Assembly: GCA_028826165.1 (NCBI GenBank)
Contig: JAPDFW010000022.1
Coordinates: forward strand, 434,001-498,000
Reading direction: 5' to 3'
Origin: Anaeramoeba ignava
Taxonomy: Eukaryota > Metamonada > Anaeramoebidae
DNA length: 64,000 bases
In this document: piece by piece, positions 40,514 through 51,793 of the stretch
How the letters are laid out: every line of letters begins with the position of its first letter
How positions within the stretch are numbered: the stretch's first letter is position 1
Made by a program: the position numbers and the translations under genes
Notes under the pieces: model-generated
What the model was told of the DNA's origin: nothing
The model's database searches: none
The model's input: the letters and a program-made list of their open reading frames with translations, nothing else

Positions 40514-42561
40514 ATGTCAGAAACATCACAAACTATTTCCAATCTTAAAAAATTAATACTCACAGGATTAGGAGCATATATAACATCTCAATCAATTTTT
40601 CGGATAGAACCAAATCAAAATGGGATTGTTTATCAAGAATTTGAATTTTCAAAATTAACAAAATTATATGAAAATATAAAATCAACAATAAAGAAGAAAC
40701 CACAAAGAGAGATAGAAAAAGCACATCAAATAAATCGAGTAGTAGGAAGTGGAATTCATTTGAAAATACCATTTTTTGAAAAAGTTGAAAAAATTGATAT
40801 CACTTCAATTCCAAGATATGTTCCAACAACTGCTTTAACAAAATCTCATCAACAAGTTAATATTACTCTTCATGTTTGTTCAAGGCCTATTCCTTCTAAA
40901 TTAATCCCTTTGTTTCAAACTTATGGAAATAATTTTCATGATCGTATTTTGCCAAGTATTGCTAGAAATTTAATGATTTCTATTGTTTCTAAAATGAAAA
41001 CAGATGATATTGTTCAAAAATTTGACCAATTTAAAGATGAAATTGAAGAAAAATTAAAAAGAGAAGCCTTTAAATATAATCTTCAAATTGATGAAGTTTC
41101 TGTTGTAATTTGAAAATTTTAAAATTCAAATCAAAATCAAAATCAAATTAAAATTGAAAATCAAATCAAAATCAAAATCAAAATTCAAATTTAAAATGAA
41201 AATTGAAAATCAAAATCAAAATCAAAATCAAAATCGAAATCAAAATCAAATTAAAATTGAAAATCAAAATTAAAATAAAAATAAAAATCAAAATCAAAAT
41301 CAAAATCGAAATCAAAATCGAAATCAAAATCAAAAATCAAAATCAAAATCAAAATCAAAATCAAATTCAAAATCAAAATCAAAATCAAAATCAAAATCAA
41401 AATCAAAATTAAAATTAAAATTAAAATCAAAATGAAAATCAAAATCAAAATCAAAATCAAAATGAAAATGAAAATCAAAATGAAAATCAAATCAAAATCA
41501 AAATCAAAATCAAAATCAAAATCAAAATCAAAATCAAAATCAAAATCAAATTAAAATTGAAAATCAAAATAAAAATCAAAATTAAAATCAAAATCAAAAT
41601 TAAAATTTAAATGAAAATTGAAAATTAAAATTAAAATTAAAATTGAAAATCAAAATCAAAATGAAAATCAAAATTAAAATCAAAATTAAAATTAAAATCA
41701 AAATTAAAATTAAAATTAAAATTGAAAATCAAAATCAAAATGAAAATCAAAATCAAAATCAAAATCAAAATCAAAATCAAAATCAAAATCAAAATCAAAA
41801 TCAAAATCAAAATCAAAATAAAAATTAAAATAAAAATTAAAATATAAATCAAAATAAAAATCAAAATAAAAATCAAAATCGAAATTAAAATAAAAATTTC
41901 CTTTATAGACTCATATTAGTTTTAGTCAAGAATATACTCAAGCAATCGAAAAACTTCATACTTCAAAAATTAATTTACAAATTTCTGAATCAAATAAAAC
42001 AATTGTAAAAATTAAAATCAAAAATAAAAAATCAAAAATAAAAAATCAAAATAAAAGTAATTTCTTTCTAATTTATCAAAAATTAGGCTAAAAATCAATT
42101 AGAAATGGATCAATGGAAGATTAGATCTCAATCTGATTTCATTTCAAAAGTAAAAAATTTGTTTGAAATTAAATAGTTAATTTTTGGAAAATAAATTAAA
42201 TTAAATTAAATTAAATTAGGTTGGAAATGCTTTAAAAAAAAATCCAGATTTTTTAATTTGGAAAAGAATGGATTTAGCTGGAAAATTTTCTGAAATACTT
42301 TTAAAAGGAAAAGAAACAATTACAGCTAATGATTTAATGAAATCTTTTGAATCAACTAAAAAGGGAATTGAAGGTAATTTAATTCAATATTCAATTTAAT
42401 TCAATTTAATATTCAATATTCAATTTAATTTAATATTCAATATTCAATATTTAATATTTAATATTCAATATTCAATTTTCTTTTCTTTTCTTTTAGAATT
42501 TGATAAGTTATTTGAAATTGATCGAAAAGAAGAAAATTCTGATTCCAAAAAAAAGAAATGA
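40514..42561 (+). CDS. Prohibitin, PHB2-like
   Basis: Prohibitins form ring assemblies with PHB1 in the mitochondrial inner membrane. Exons 40514-41104, 41909-42004, 42087-42149, 42220-42373 and 42497-42561 give 322 residues (PHB2 is about 300). Features: N-terminal membrane anchor (LILTGLGAYITSQSIF), SPFH core with VGSGIHLKIPFFEKVEKIDI, ITLHVCSRPIPSKLIPLFQTYG, SIARNLMISIVSKM, and after the intron THISFSQEYTQAIEKL, parallel to the SFSREYTAAVEAKQ of PHB2. The last exons (ALKKNPDFLIWKRMDLAGKF, ETITANDL) match the PHB2 end (KNPGYIKLRKIRAAQNI, YLTADNL). The middle coiled coil has lost the usual EKAEQ/AEGEA words, so it is divergent. Location in a mitochondrion-related organelle is inferred. Confidence 0.85.
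41105..41908 (+). repeat. Prohibitin intron 1: CAAAAT/TAAAAT repeats
   Basis: 804 bp of CAAAAT hexamers with TAAAAT and GAAAAT variants, donor GTAATT, acceptor TTTATAG. The same hexamer codes the N/Q tracts in the PMT and AFG2 genes; here it is intronic, since stop codons and frame breaks occur. Confidence 0.85.
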
Positions 42562-42684
42562 AACAGATCATTTTTTTTTTGATTAATTAATTCATTCATT
42601 AAAATTGAAAAAGTTTCCGAAAAAAAATTAAAAATTAAAAATTAAAATCGCACAATAAAAAATCAATCAATTAACCAAAAAATT

Positions 42685-45611
42685 TCAAACCCAATCAGTA
42701 TCATTCAAAAAACTATCAATATCTTCATCATTTTGAATAAGATTATCATCAAATTCATCTGAATCAGATTTTGCATTTACTTAAATAAAAAATAAATAAA
42801 AAATAAATAATAAATAAATAATAAATAAAATGAATGGAATTTTTTGATTTTTTTAAATAAATTAAAAGAATTTACTATCTTCATAAGATTCAGGTTCACT
42901 TTCAAAATCCTTTATACTAATTTGATTTGAAATTTGATTTGAAATTTGATTTGAACTTTGATTTAAGTTTTGGTTTGAATTTTGGTTTGAATTTAAATTT
43001 TTTGGATTTGAAAAGTTGTTTTCTTTTTGAGATTCAATTATTGGAGGAGCTAAATTAGTCAAATCAATATCATTAGGTAATTCAGTTGGAAATTCGATTC
43101 CATCAGGAATTTCAATTTGGTCAGGTAGATTCATTGGGAGTTCAATATTATCTGTATTTTGATTGGATGTTTCACTTTGATCTGATTCTTGTAATTGCTT
43201 TTCAAGTTCGCGTCTTGTTTGGGAAAAATTTTCGAATTGAATTTCTTTCATGAGATTTTTTTCGATTGTTGTTTTATGAATTGGATTTGGACTTTGATGA
43301 TGAATTTTTGTTTGGGTTTGAAGATTTGAGCTGAATTTTGCCTGTTTTGTATTGGATCTTTTTTGGATGAGAGGAGGATCTGTTTGTATTCTTGGTAATT
43401 TATTTGTGACAAGTGGTGAATGCAATTGATTTTGCGATGTTTCTGGTTCTGTTTCTGATTCTGAATAAGAATATTTGAAAATTTGTTGCTGATTTAGTGC
43501 TGTTGTAGGTGAATTCCTTCTTTTGAGTATTAACGGCTGATATTTGTCTTTGGATCTTTTCAGAAGACTTGCGAATAAGATGTTTTCTTCAGGTGGTGAA
43601 AGTGTTTTTTTCACTGTGTAATCTAAGTTGATTGTATCGCCTGCTGTTTCTGATGGTCTTTTTTTGATTTTTTTGATTTTTTGTAAATATTTCGAAATGT
43701 TGAATTCAAGTGTCATTTTGTTTGTTGCTGAGAATTTGTGGAAAAAATCTACTTTGTCAATTGTTTTTGATTGGATTACGTTTATTACGTCTCTTCTTGT
43801 GTTAAATAACGCTATTAAATCTGTTTGGTTCATGTTTTTTTTTTCAAATTCCTTTCTAATTTTCTTATCTATTTTTTTGATGAAATAATATAATGCTTCT
43901 GTTGCTTCTATTTTTTTTGAAATTAAAATATTTTTTTGAAATTAAATATTTTTTTAAATTGAAATATTTTTTTAAATTAAAATATTTCTTTGAAATTAAA
44001 ATATTTTTTTGAAATTAAAATATTTCTTTAAAATTAAGATATTTTTTTGAATTAAAATATTTCTTTAAATCGAAATATTTCTTTAAATCAAAATATTTCT
44101 TTGAAATCAAAATATTTTTTAAATCAAAATATTTCTTTGAATTGAAATATTTCTTTAAATTAAAATATTTCTTTGAATTGAAATATTCTTTGAAATCAAG
44201 ATATTTTTTTAAATCAAAATATTTCTTTGAAATTGAAATATTTCTTTGAATTGAAATATTTCTTTAAATCAAAATATTTCTTTAAAATTAAGATATTTTT
44301 TTGAAATCAAAATATTTTTTGAATCAAAATATTTCTTTGAATTGAAATATTTCTTTAAATCAAAATATTTTTTTAAATTAAGATATTTCTTTGAAATCAA
44401 AATATTTTTTAAATCAAAATATTTCTTTGAATTGAAATATTTCTTTAAATCAAAATATTTCTTTTAAATTAAAATATTTCTTTGAAATCAAAATATTTTT
44501 TTGAAATCAAAATATTTTTTTGAAATCAAAATATTTTTTTGAAATCAAAATATTTTTTTAAATTGAAATATTTCTTTGAAATTAAAATATTTCTTTAAAT
44601 TAAAATATTTCTTTAAATCAAAATATTTCTTTGAAATCAAAATATTTCTTTGAAATTAAAATATTTCTTTAAATCAAAATATTTCTTTAAATCAAAATAT
44701 TTCTTTGAAATTGAAATATTTTTTTAAATTAAGATATTTCTTTAAATCAAAATATTTCTTTGAAATTAAAATATTTATTTTTAATTGAAATATTTCTTTA
44801 AATCAAAATATTTCTTTGAAATTAAAATATTTCTTTGAAATTAAAATATTTTTTTAAATTGAAATATTTTTTTGAAATTAAAATATTTTTTTGAAATTAA
44901 AATATTTTTTTGAATTGAAATATTTTTTTAAATTAAGATATTTTTTTGGTTTTTTTCTAACCTTCAAGAGGTGTAAATTCTAATGATTTTTTTTCGAGAA
45001 TTTTAACGTAGTTCATTGGGAAACTTTGAAAAGAAATTTATTATTAATTTTCATTTTGAATTTGGATTTTGAATTTAATTTTAATTTATTATTAATTTAT
45101 TATTAATTTTCATTTTGTATTTAAATTTTTGATTTTAATTTTAATTTTCATTTTAATTTTAAATTTAATTTTGATTTTGATTTTGATTTTAATTTGAATT
45201 TAATTTTAATTTTAATTTTGAATTTTATTTTGAATTTGAATTTTAATTTGAATTTGAATTTTGTATTTTAATTTTGTATTTGAATTTGAATTTGAATTTT
45301 AATTTGATTTTAATTTTGGTTTTAATTTTGAATTTTAATTTTAATTTTAATTTTGTATTTAAATTTTAATTTGATTTTAATTTTGTATTTTAATTTTGTA
45401 TTTAAATTTTTTTTTTGGGATGTTAACGGAATTAATTATTTTTAATTGGCAAATAAATAATTTACACTCCTGTTATCCCATGAGCTCTTCCTTTCCACCA
45501 ACCATGCTCATTTGTATCAGTTACAGAAATTAAATCACCTTCATAAAACTTTAAACAATGTTTTTGATCCGTTTCAAAATCAAAAAGAGCTAAAGCAGGA
45601 AGTTCTTGCAT
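42685..45611 (-). CDS. SH3-domain protein with acidic C-terminus
   Basis: Exons 45611-45466, 45023-44962, 43907-42876 and 42779-42685 give 444 residues. Residues 1-60 are an SH3 domain: LPALALFDFETDQKHCLKFYEGDLI (ALYDF motif), HGWWKGRAHG, then across the intron GVFPMNYVKIL (the FPxNYV end motif). SH3 domains bind proline-rich ligands in actin and signalling complexes. A basic helical stretch follows (YYFIKKIDKKIRKEFEKKN) and a segment about residues 95-170 (FNTRRDVINVIQ, FHKFSATNKMTLEFNISKYL) that I do not recognise. The rest is low complexity: Ser/Pro/Gln-rich, a PDQIEIPDGIEFPTELPNDI stretch and an acidic end (DEFDDNLIQNDEDIDSFLND, then TDWV). The SH3 call is firm; partners unknown. Confidence 0.85.
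43908..44961 (-). repeat. SH3 gene intron 2: AATATTTCTTTGAAATTA repeats
   Basis: About 1.05 kb of units of 15-18 bp (AAAATATTTCTTTGAAATT and AAAATATTTTTTTAAATT). Donor GTTAGA near 44961, acceptor AATAG near 43908. Confidence 0.85.
45024..45465 (-). repeat. SH3 gene intron 1: TTTTAATTTGAATTT repeats
   Basis: 442-bp intron inside the SH3 domain, donor GTAAAT and acceptor CAAAG, filled with ATTTTAATTTTGAATTT-type repeats. Confidence 0.7.
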
Positions 45612-45729
45612 TTATTTAAAAAAAGAAAAATAAAAAAAAATGAAATGAAAAAATTTTTTTTTAATTTTTTTTGATTTATTGAATTTTTTTGATTTAATTC
45701 AATTTGGATTGATTTTATCTTTATTGATT

Positions 45730-48181
45730 TTATTTAATTCTTCTTTTTTCTGTAAGTATTGGATTTTCTTTCCAAAATTTTTCTGAAATTATATCAATAT
45801 GATCCATTATAATTTTTTTCTTTTTTGAAATAGATTTTTGATTTGTATCATTTCGGATTGTTTCAATTTCTTCAATTTTACGATATAAAACTGTACCTTT
45901 TCGATTAATTTGAGGAAGATCATTATAATTAATTCCAAATTTTGAGAAAAGTAATTCATTTTTATCATTTGAGAAAGTTCCCTTTTGATTTTTAATTTTG
46001 ATTTTAATTTTGATTTAATTTTGATTTTGGATTTTGATTTTGATTTAAATTGATTTTGATTTTAATTTAAATTGATTTTGATTTTGAATTGATTTGAATT
46101 TGTTTTAATTTTGATTTTTATTTAATTTAATTTGATTTTGATTTGATTTTTATTTAATTTAATTTTGATTTTGATTTTAATTTGAATTTGATTTTGATTT
46201 AATTTTAATTTTTATTTGAATTTAATTTAATTTAAATTGATTTTGGTTTAATTTTGATTTTAATTTTAATTTTGATTTTAATTTAAATTGATTTTGATTT
46301 TTATTTGAATTGATTTTATTTTGATTTTGATTTTTATTTTAATTTTGATTTTGATTTTGATTTAATTTTGATTAATTTTAATTTTGATTTTGATTTATTT
46401 TGATTTATTTTGATTTAATTTTGATTTAAAAAAAATGAAAGATTACTCTTAATTGTTCAGTTGCTTCTTTTTCAGAAATTCCTGATTTAACTAAACACCA
46501 AAAACATGTATTATATAATGAATTTATATGACAATCTGCTTGTCTCCATGATAAATAATCTCTGATATTCTTTTTAGATGGATAACAAATAATTCTTGAA
46601 TCAAAAGAAGGAATTTCTTTGAGTTCTTGATCCGGAAAGAAGTTTTTCCAATTATAAATATAATATCCAGTAAATAATGAAACAAAAGTACTTAAAATTT
46701 TACTTGCTCTTCGTGAATATAAAGTTGTTGATTTATGAAGAACAAAACTATTTTTGATTTTGATTTTGAATTTGATTTTAATTTTGATTTTAATTTTGAT
46801 TTTGATTTTAATTTTGAATTTGATTTTGAATTTTAATTTAAATTTGAATTTAAATTTGAATTTAAATTTGATTTTGATTTTGATTTTGATTTTGATTTTG
46901 ATTTTGATTTTGATTTTGATTTTGATTTTGAATTTGAATTTGAATTTGAATTTGATTTTAAATTTGAATTTGAATTTGAATTAGAATTTAAATTTTGAAT
47001 TTGATTTTAAATTTGAATTTGAATTTGAATTTGATTTTAAATTTGAATTTGAATTTGAATTTGATTTTAAATTTGAATTTGAATTTGATTTTAAATTTGA
47101 TTTTGAATTTAAATTTGATTTAAATTTTGATTTTGATTTTAATTTTGAATTTGAATTTGATTTTGATTTTAAATTTGAATTTAAATTTGATTTTGAATTT
47201 AAATTTGAATTTAAATTTGATTTTGATTTTGATTTTGAATTTAAATTAGAATTAGAATTTAAATTTAAATTTGATTTTGATTTTGATTTTGAATTTAATT
47301 TTGAATTTGAATTTTAATTTGATTTTAAATTTGAATTTGAATTTGAATTTAATTTTAAATTTGAATTTGAATTTGAATTTGAATTTGAATTTGAATTTGA
47401 ATTTGATTTTAAATTTGAATTTGAATTTGAATTTAAATTTGAATTTGAATTTGAATTTGAATTTGAATTTGAATTTGAATTTAATTTTGAATTTGATTTT
47501 GAATTTGATTTTGAATTTGATTTTGAATTTGAATTTTGATTTAAATTTGATTTTGAATTTAAATTTGAATTTAAATTTGAATTTGAATTTGAATTTGATT
47601 TTAATTTTAATTTTGATTTTGATTTTGATTTTAAATTTGAATTTGATTTTGATTTTGATTTTAAATTTGAATTTGATTTTGATTTTGAATTTGATTTAAA
47701 TTTTGATTTTGATTTTGATTTTTGATTTTGATTTTGATTTTGATTTTGATTTTAAATTTGAATTTGAATTTGAATTTGAATTTGAATTTGATTTTCATTT
47801 TAATTTTCATTTTAATTTTAAATTTGAATTTGAATTTAATTTTAATTTTAATTTGATTTTGATTTTAAATTTGATTTTGAATTTAAATTTGAATTAGAAT
47901 TAGAATTAGAATTAGAATTTGAATTTGATTTAATTTCAAATCAACCTATATTCATCACTTTGTCCATAAGCAATAATAACATCACCAAATTCTTCCATAA
48001 TTTGTTTTGCTGCTTGATTCATTAAACCAATTGCTCTTTTATCATTAGGTTTTTCAAAAGAATGTATTTGAGAAAATTTATGAAAAGATCTTCCATCAAT
48101 TCTAACTACAAGCCAAGTATTTAAAAGAAGAGAATCATCTTGTTCAAATTTTTTAACATATTGAAATTGAGTATTTGCCAT
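45730..48181 (-). CDS. tRNA(His) guanylyltransferase THG1
   Basis: Thg1 adds the G-1 residue to the 5' end of tRNA-His by 3'-5' polymerisation, which histidyl-tRNA synthetase needs. Exons 48181-47946, 46747-46447 and 45981-45730 give 262 residues, within the usual 237-298. Motifs: MANTQFQYVKKFEQDD start, VVRIDGRSFHKFS (metal Asp), KPNDKRAIGLMN, AYGQSDEYSFVLHK (catalytic DE, rebuilt across intron 1), YYIYNWKNFFP, RQADCHINSLYNTCFW (family HINxxYNT motif) and the KNELLFSKFGINYNDLP end. Both introns are long repeats of related units. Very secure; the active-site acids are all present. Confidence 0.95.
45982..46446 (-). repeat. THG1 intron 2: TTGATTTTGATTTAATT repeats
   Basis: 465 bp of GATTTT, AATTTG and ATTTTAATT units; donor GTAATC, acceptor CAAAAG. 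Confidence 0.8.
46748..47945 (-). repeat. THG1 intron 1: GAATTT/GATTTT hexamer repeats
   Basis: 1.2 kb of GATTTT, GAATTT and AAATTT hexamers. Donor GTTGAT, acceptor AATAG. Same unit family as intron 2 of this gene. Open frames such as LNLNLNLIL are artefacts. Confidence 0.85.
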
Positions 48182-48626
48182 TTTAATTTTGAATTTAAAT
48201 TTAAATTTGATTTTTTATTTTGAATTTTGAATTATTTGATTTTAAATTAATTTTGAATTTATTTGATTTTGAATTTTTAAAAAAAATGAAAAATGAAAAA
48301 ATGAAATCGGATAAAATTTTTGTTTTTATTTTTTTATTGATTTTTATTGAAATTCATCAAATTTACTTTTTCGTTAATTTCAATTAAAAATTTCATTCAA
48401 AAAAAAATATTTCAAATCATCTTTTGAAATTTGTTTCAAATCAAATTCAAATCAAATTGAATAAACTAAAAAAAAATACTCTTATTCTTATTCTTAAATC
48501 ATATTCATTCTTAATGTTGATTTTTTGTTTTAAAAATTTTTTTCTTTTTGAAATTCACAATTTTTTTTTTGATTTGAAAAAAATTTGACGAATTGAAAAA
48601 AGAAGAAAAAAAGAAAAGGAAAAGAT
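48182..48626. promoter_or_regulatory. Intergenic region upstream of THG1
   Basis: On the minus strand it has TTATCCGATTTCATTTTTTC (rising to 48314), joining the TTATCCGATTT word to the CATTTTT element, as before AFG2. The rest, 48320-48626, is A/T-rich 3' flank of the V-ATPase gene, with nothing recognised. Confidence 0.35.
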
Positions 48627-49243
48627 TCAAGCTTTTGTGAAGTTTGCCTGATTACCAACAATGATACCAACAATAATACCAAAGATACCCAAAGCAGATC
48701 CAAAAATTTCGATGATCAAAATCTTAACGAATAAAGAAGGATTTTTAGCATCAGCAATTGCACAAGAGCTTCCCACAACGCCTACACACACACCACAGGC
48801 AAGATTGCAGAGGCCCGTGATTAGGCCACCCCAGAATATCGCATAACCAGAATAGTAGTCTCCGCCCCGAGGTGGAAGCGGAAACTCGCTCAATCTTTGA
48901 TTCATCATAATTGAAATAATAATTCCATAAATTGCAACTGCTTCACAAAATAATATACTACATTTCAACAACAAAAATAAGATGGGTTTTGATAAGCACT
49001 TTGAATTTATTCACCCGTTTTTTTCTTTTTCTCGTGTGATTGCGTTTGTTGTTTTTCTTGTTTATTCAATTACCTAACTAGATTTTTTGACCGAATTCGT
49101 GGCACTTTAACTGCTCCTCCAACTATACTTGCTCCCGTTATGTAAATTCCCCATGCAGACCCTACAACTGATATTCCAATCGATGTTGCTATTCCAAGTC
49201 CTGCCCAGAACATTGGATCTATTTCCCAGATGTTACTTGCCAT
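48627..49243 (-). CDS. V-type ATPase subunit c'' (proteolipid, VMA16/ATP6V0B type)
   Basis: A rotor-ring proteolipid of the V-ATPase Vo sector, which pumps protons into endomembrane compartments. Exons 49243-49074 and 48957-48627 join in phase 2 over a 116-bp intron to give 166 residues. It has four hydrophobic helices: [40 protein letters not shown] (rebuilt across the splice; the proton-carrying Glu in FCEAVAIYG marks the c'' type), [20 protein letters not shown] and [20 protein letters not shown] with a second Glu. It lacks the extra N-terminal helix of yeast Vma16 (213 residues). Second-exon codons are C/G-richer than neighbours, as expected of a highly expressed gene. Confidence 0.93.
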
Positions 49244-49490
49244 GATTATTTTAAGAAAAAAAAAATGGAAATGAAAAAAATGAAAATTAATTTTTAATTT
49301 TTTTTTTAATTTTTTTTTTCGATTTTTCAGTTTTAATTATTAATAAAAAAAAAATCTGATTATGCATAATTATTTAAAAGAAATCTAAAAAGAAAAATTG
49401 TTTTCAAATAATCTAAAAAGAAAAATTGTTTTCAAATAAATTAAAAAGAAAAATTGTTTTCAAATAAAATAAATTAAATAAAAATTTGTT
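49244..49490. promoter_or_regulatory. Upstream region of the V-ATPase c'' gene
   Basis: CATTTTTTTCATTT-type sequence on the minus strand next to the ATG (49262-49290). At 49380-49470 are three copies of AGAAAAATTGTTTTCAAATAA. Function unknown. Confidence 0.3.
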
Positions 49491-49519
49491 TTGTGGTTAA
49501 ATTGTTTTTTTTTTTTCGA

Positions 49520-49935
49520 AATAGCAAATCCAAATCCAAATTTAATATTCAAATCCAAATTCAATTCAATTCAATATTTAATTCAATTCAATTCAATTCA
49601 ATTCAATTTAATATTCAATTCAATTCAATTCAATTCAATATTTAATTCAATTCAATTCAATATTCAATTCAATATTCAATTCAAATCAATATTCAATTCA
49701 ATATTCAAATCAATATTCAATTCAATTCAATTCAATTCAATATTCAATTTTCAATATTCAAATCAATATTCAATTCAATTCAATATTCAATTCAATTCAA
49801 TATTCAAATCAATATTCAATATTCAATTCAATATTCAATTCAAATCAATATTCAATTCAATATTTAATTCAATTCAATTCAATATTCAATTTTTAATTCA
49901 ATATTCAATATTCAATATTCAATTTAATATTCAAT
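49520..49935. repeat. AATTC/AATATTC microsatellite
   Basis: About 415 bp of ATTCAATTCAAT and ATTCAATATTCAA units. Its long plus-strand frame (SIQFNSIQF) is an artefact. Confidence 0.85.
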
Positions 49936-49939
49936 TAAA

Positions 49940-51310
49940 AATAAATTAAATATAATCAAAATTAAAACTAAATTTAAAAAAAATAAAATAAGAAATCGGA
50001 TAATTTATTTTGAAAAATTAATTTGAGAACTAAAATAAAAAAATTGGAATTGATTTAATTTTAATTAAAATATAAAATAAAAAATAAATCTAAAATAAAA
50101 TTAATTCTAAATTAAAAATAAATAAAATGTAATCAAAATTAAAACTAAATTTAAAAATAAATAAAATAAGAAATCAGATAATTTATTTTGAAAAATTAAT
50201 TTAATAACTAAAATAAAAAAATTGGAATTGATTTAATTTTAATTAAAATATAAAATAAAATCTAAATCTAAATTAAAATTAATTCTAAATTAAAAATAAA
50301 TTAAATGTAATCAAAATTAAAACTAAATTTAAAAAAAATAAAATAAGAAATCGGATAATTTATTTTGAAAAATTAATTTGAGAACTAAAATAAAAATTGA
50401 ATTGATTTAATTTTAATTAATATATAAAATAAAAAATAAATCTAAATTAAAATCAATTCTAAATTAAAAATAAAGTAAATGTAATCAAAATTAAAACTAA
50501 ATTTAAAAATAATAAAATAAGAAATCGGATAATTTATTTTGAAAAATTAATTTAATAACTAAAATAAAAAAATTGGAATTGATTTAATTTTAATTAAAAT
50601 ATAAAATAAAATCTAAATCTAAAAATAAAATCAATTCTAAATTAAAAATAAATTAAATATAATTCAAAAATTCAAACTAAATTTAAAAATAAAATATTCA
50701 AAATCGGATAATTTATTTTTGAAAAATTAATTTAAGAACTAAAATAAAAATTCAAATTCAATTTCAATTTTAATTAAAATATAAAATAAAATCTACATCT
50801 AAAATTGAAATTAATTCTAAATTAAAAATAAATTAAATATAATCAAAATTAAAAATAAATTTAAAAAAAATAAAATAAGAAATCAGATAATTTATTTTGA
50901 AAAATTAATTTAATAATTAAAATAAAAAAATTGGAATTGATTTAATTTTAATTAAAATATAAAATAAAATCTAAATCTAAATTGAAATTAATTCTAAATT
51001 AAAAATAAATTAAATATAATCAAAATTAAAACTAAATTTAAAATAAATAAAATAAGAAATCGGATAATTTATTTTGAAAAATTAATTTGAGAACTAAAAT
51101 AAAAAAATTGGAATTGATTTAATTTTAATTAAAATATAAAATAAAATCTACATCTAAAATAAAATCAATTCTAAATTAAAAATAAATTAAATATAATCAA
51201 AATTAAAATTAAATTTAAAAAAAATAAAATAAGAAATCGGACAATTTATTTTGAAAAATTAATTTAATAACTAAAATAAAAAAATTGGAATTGATTTAAT
51301 TTTAATAAAA
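49940..51310. repeat. Satellite array, unit about 177 bp
   Basis: Eight copies of 174-179 bp. The landmark AAATCGGATAATTTATTTTG recurs at 49993, 50171, 50348, 50522, 50701, 50880, 51057 and 51234, five copies exact over AAATCGGATAA. Units also share TTGGAATTGATTTAATTTTA. It ends about 480 bp before the first of three paralogous genes. Confidence 0.9.
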
Positions 51311-51793
51311 ATAAAAAATAAAAAATAAAAAATAAAAATTTTTAAAAAATTGAAATCAATACATAATCTTTTCATTTTTTATTTTTTATTTTTTAAATAA
51401 ATAAAAAGTTGACAACTTTGGAATTTCTTTTTGATTTTTTTTTCTTTTAAAAAATTTCAATTAAATTGATCAATAAAACATTTTTAATTATAAATTTAAA
51501 GATCAATTTATTTATTATTAAATTTTAATGAAAAATTTAATTTCAGACAAACTTTTCTCATTTTAAATTAAATTAAAAAAAATTAAATTAAAAAATTAAA
51601 TTAAAAAAGAAAGATTTTCTTTTTTGAGAATGAAATGACGTGTTAAGATTTTTTTTTTTAGGAGTTTAAAAGAAAAAAAAATCAAAAACCATTTTCACTT
51701 TTCTTTTTAATTTTTTTTTATTTTTCAATCTTTTTCTATTAAAATTTTTTTTATTTTTTCAACTAGTAAAACAACAAAACAAAAATAAAACAA
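51311..51793 (+). promoter_or_regulatory. Upstream region of paralogue 1
   Basis: Contains GTTGACAACTTTGGAA (51408-51423) and TGACGTGT (51636-51643, 158 bp before the ATG). The former has a partial match, CGACAACTTTTTT, before paralogue 2. T-rich tract 51690-51760. Confidence 0.35.

Noticed and set aside
46754-47897. LNLNLNLIL frames
   Set aside because: Inside a THG1 intron; the flanking exons join in frame across it.
49491-49949. 152-residue SIQFNSIQF frame
   Set aside because: Pure AATTC/AATATTC microsatellite; no codon structure.
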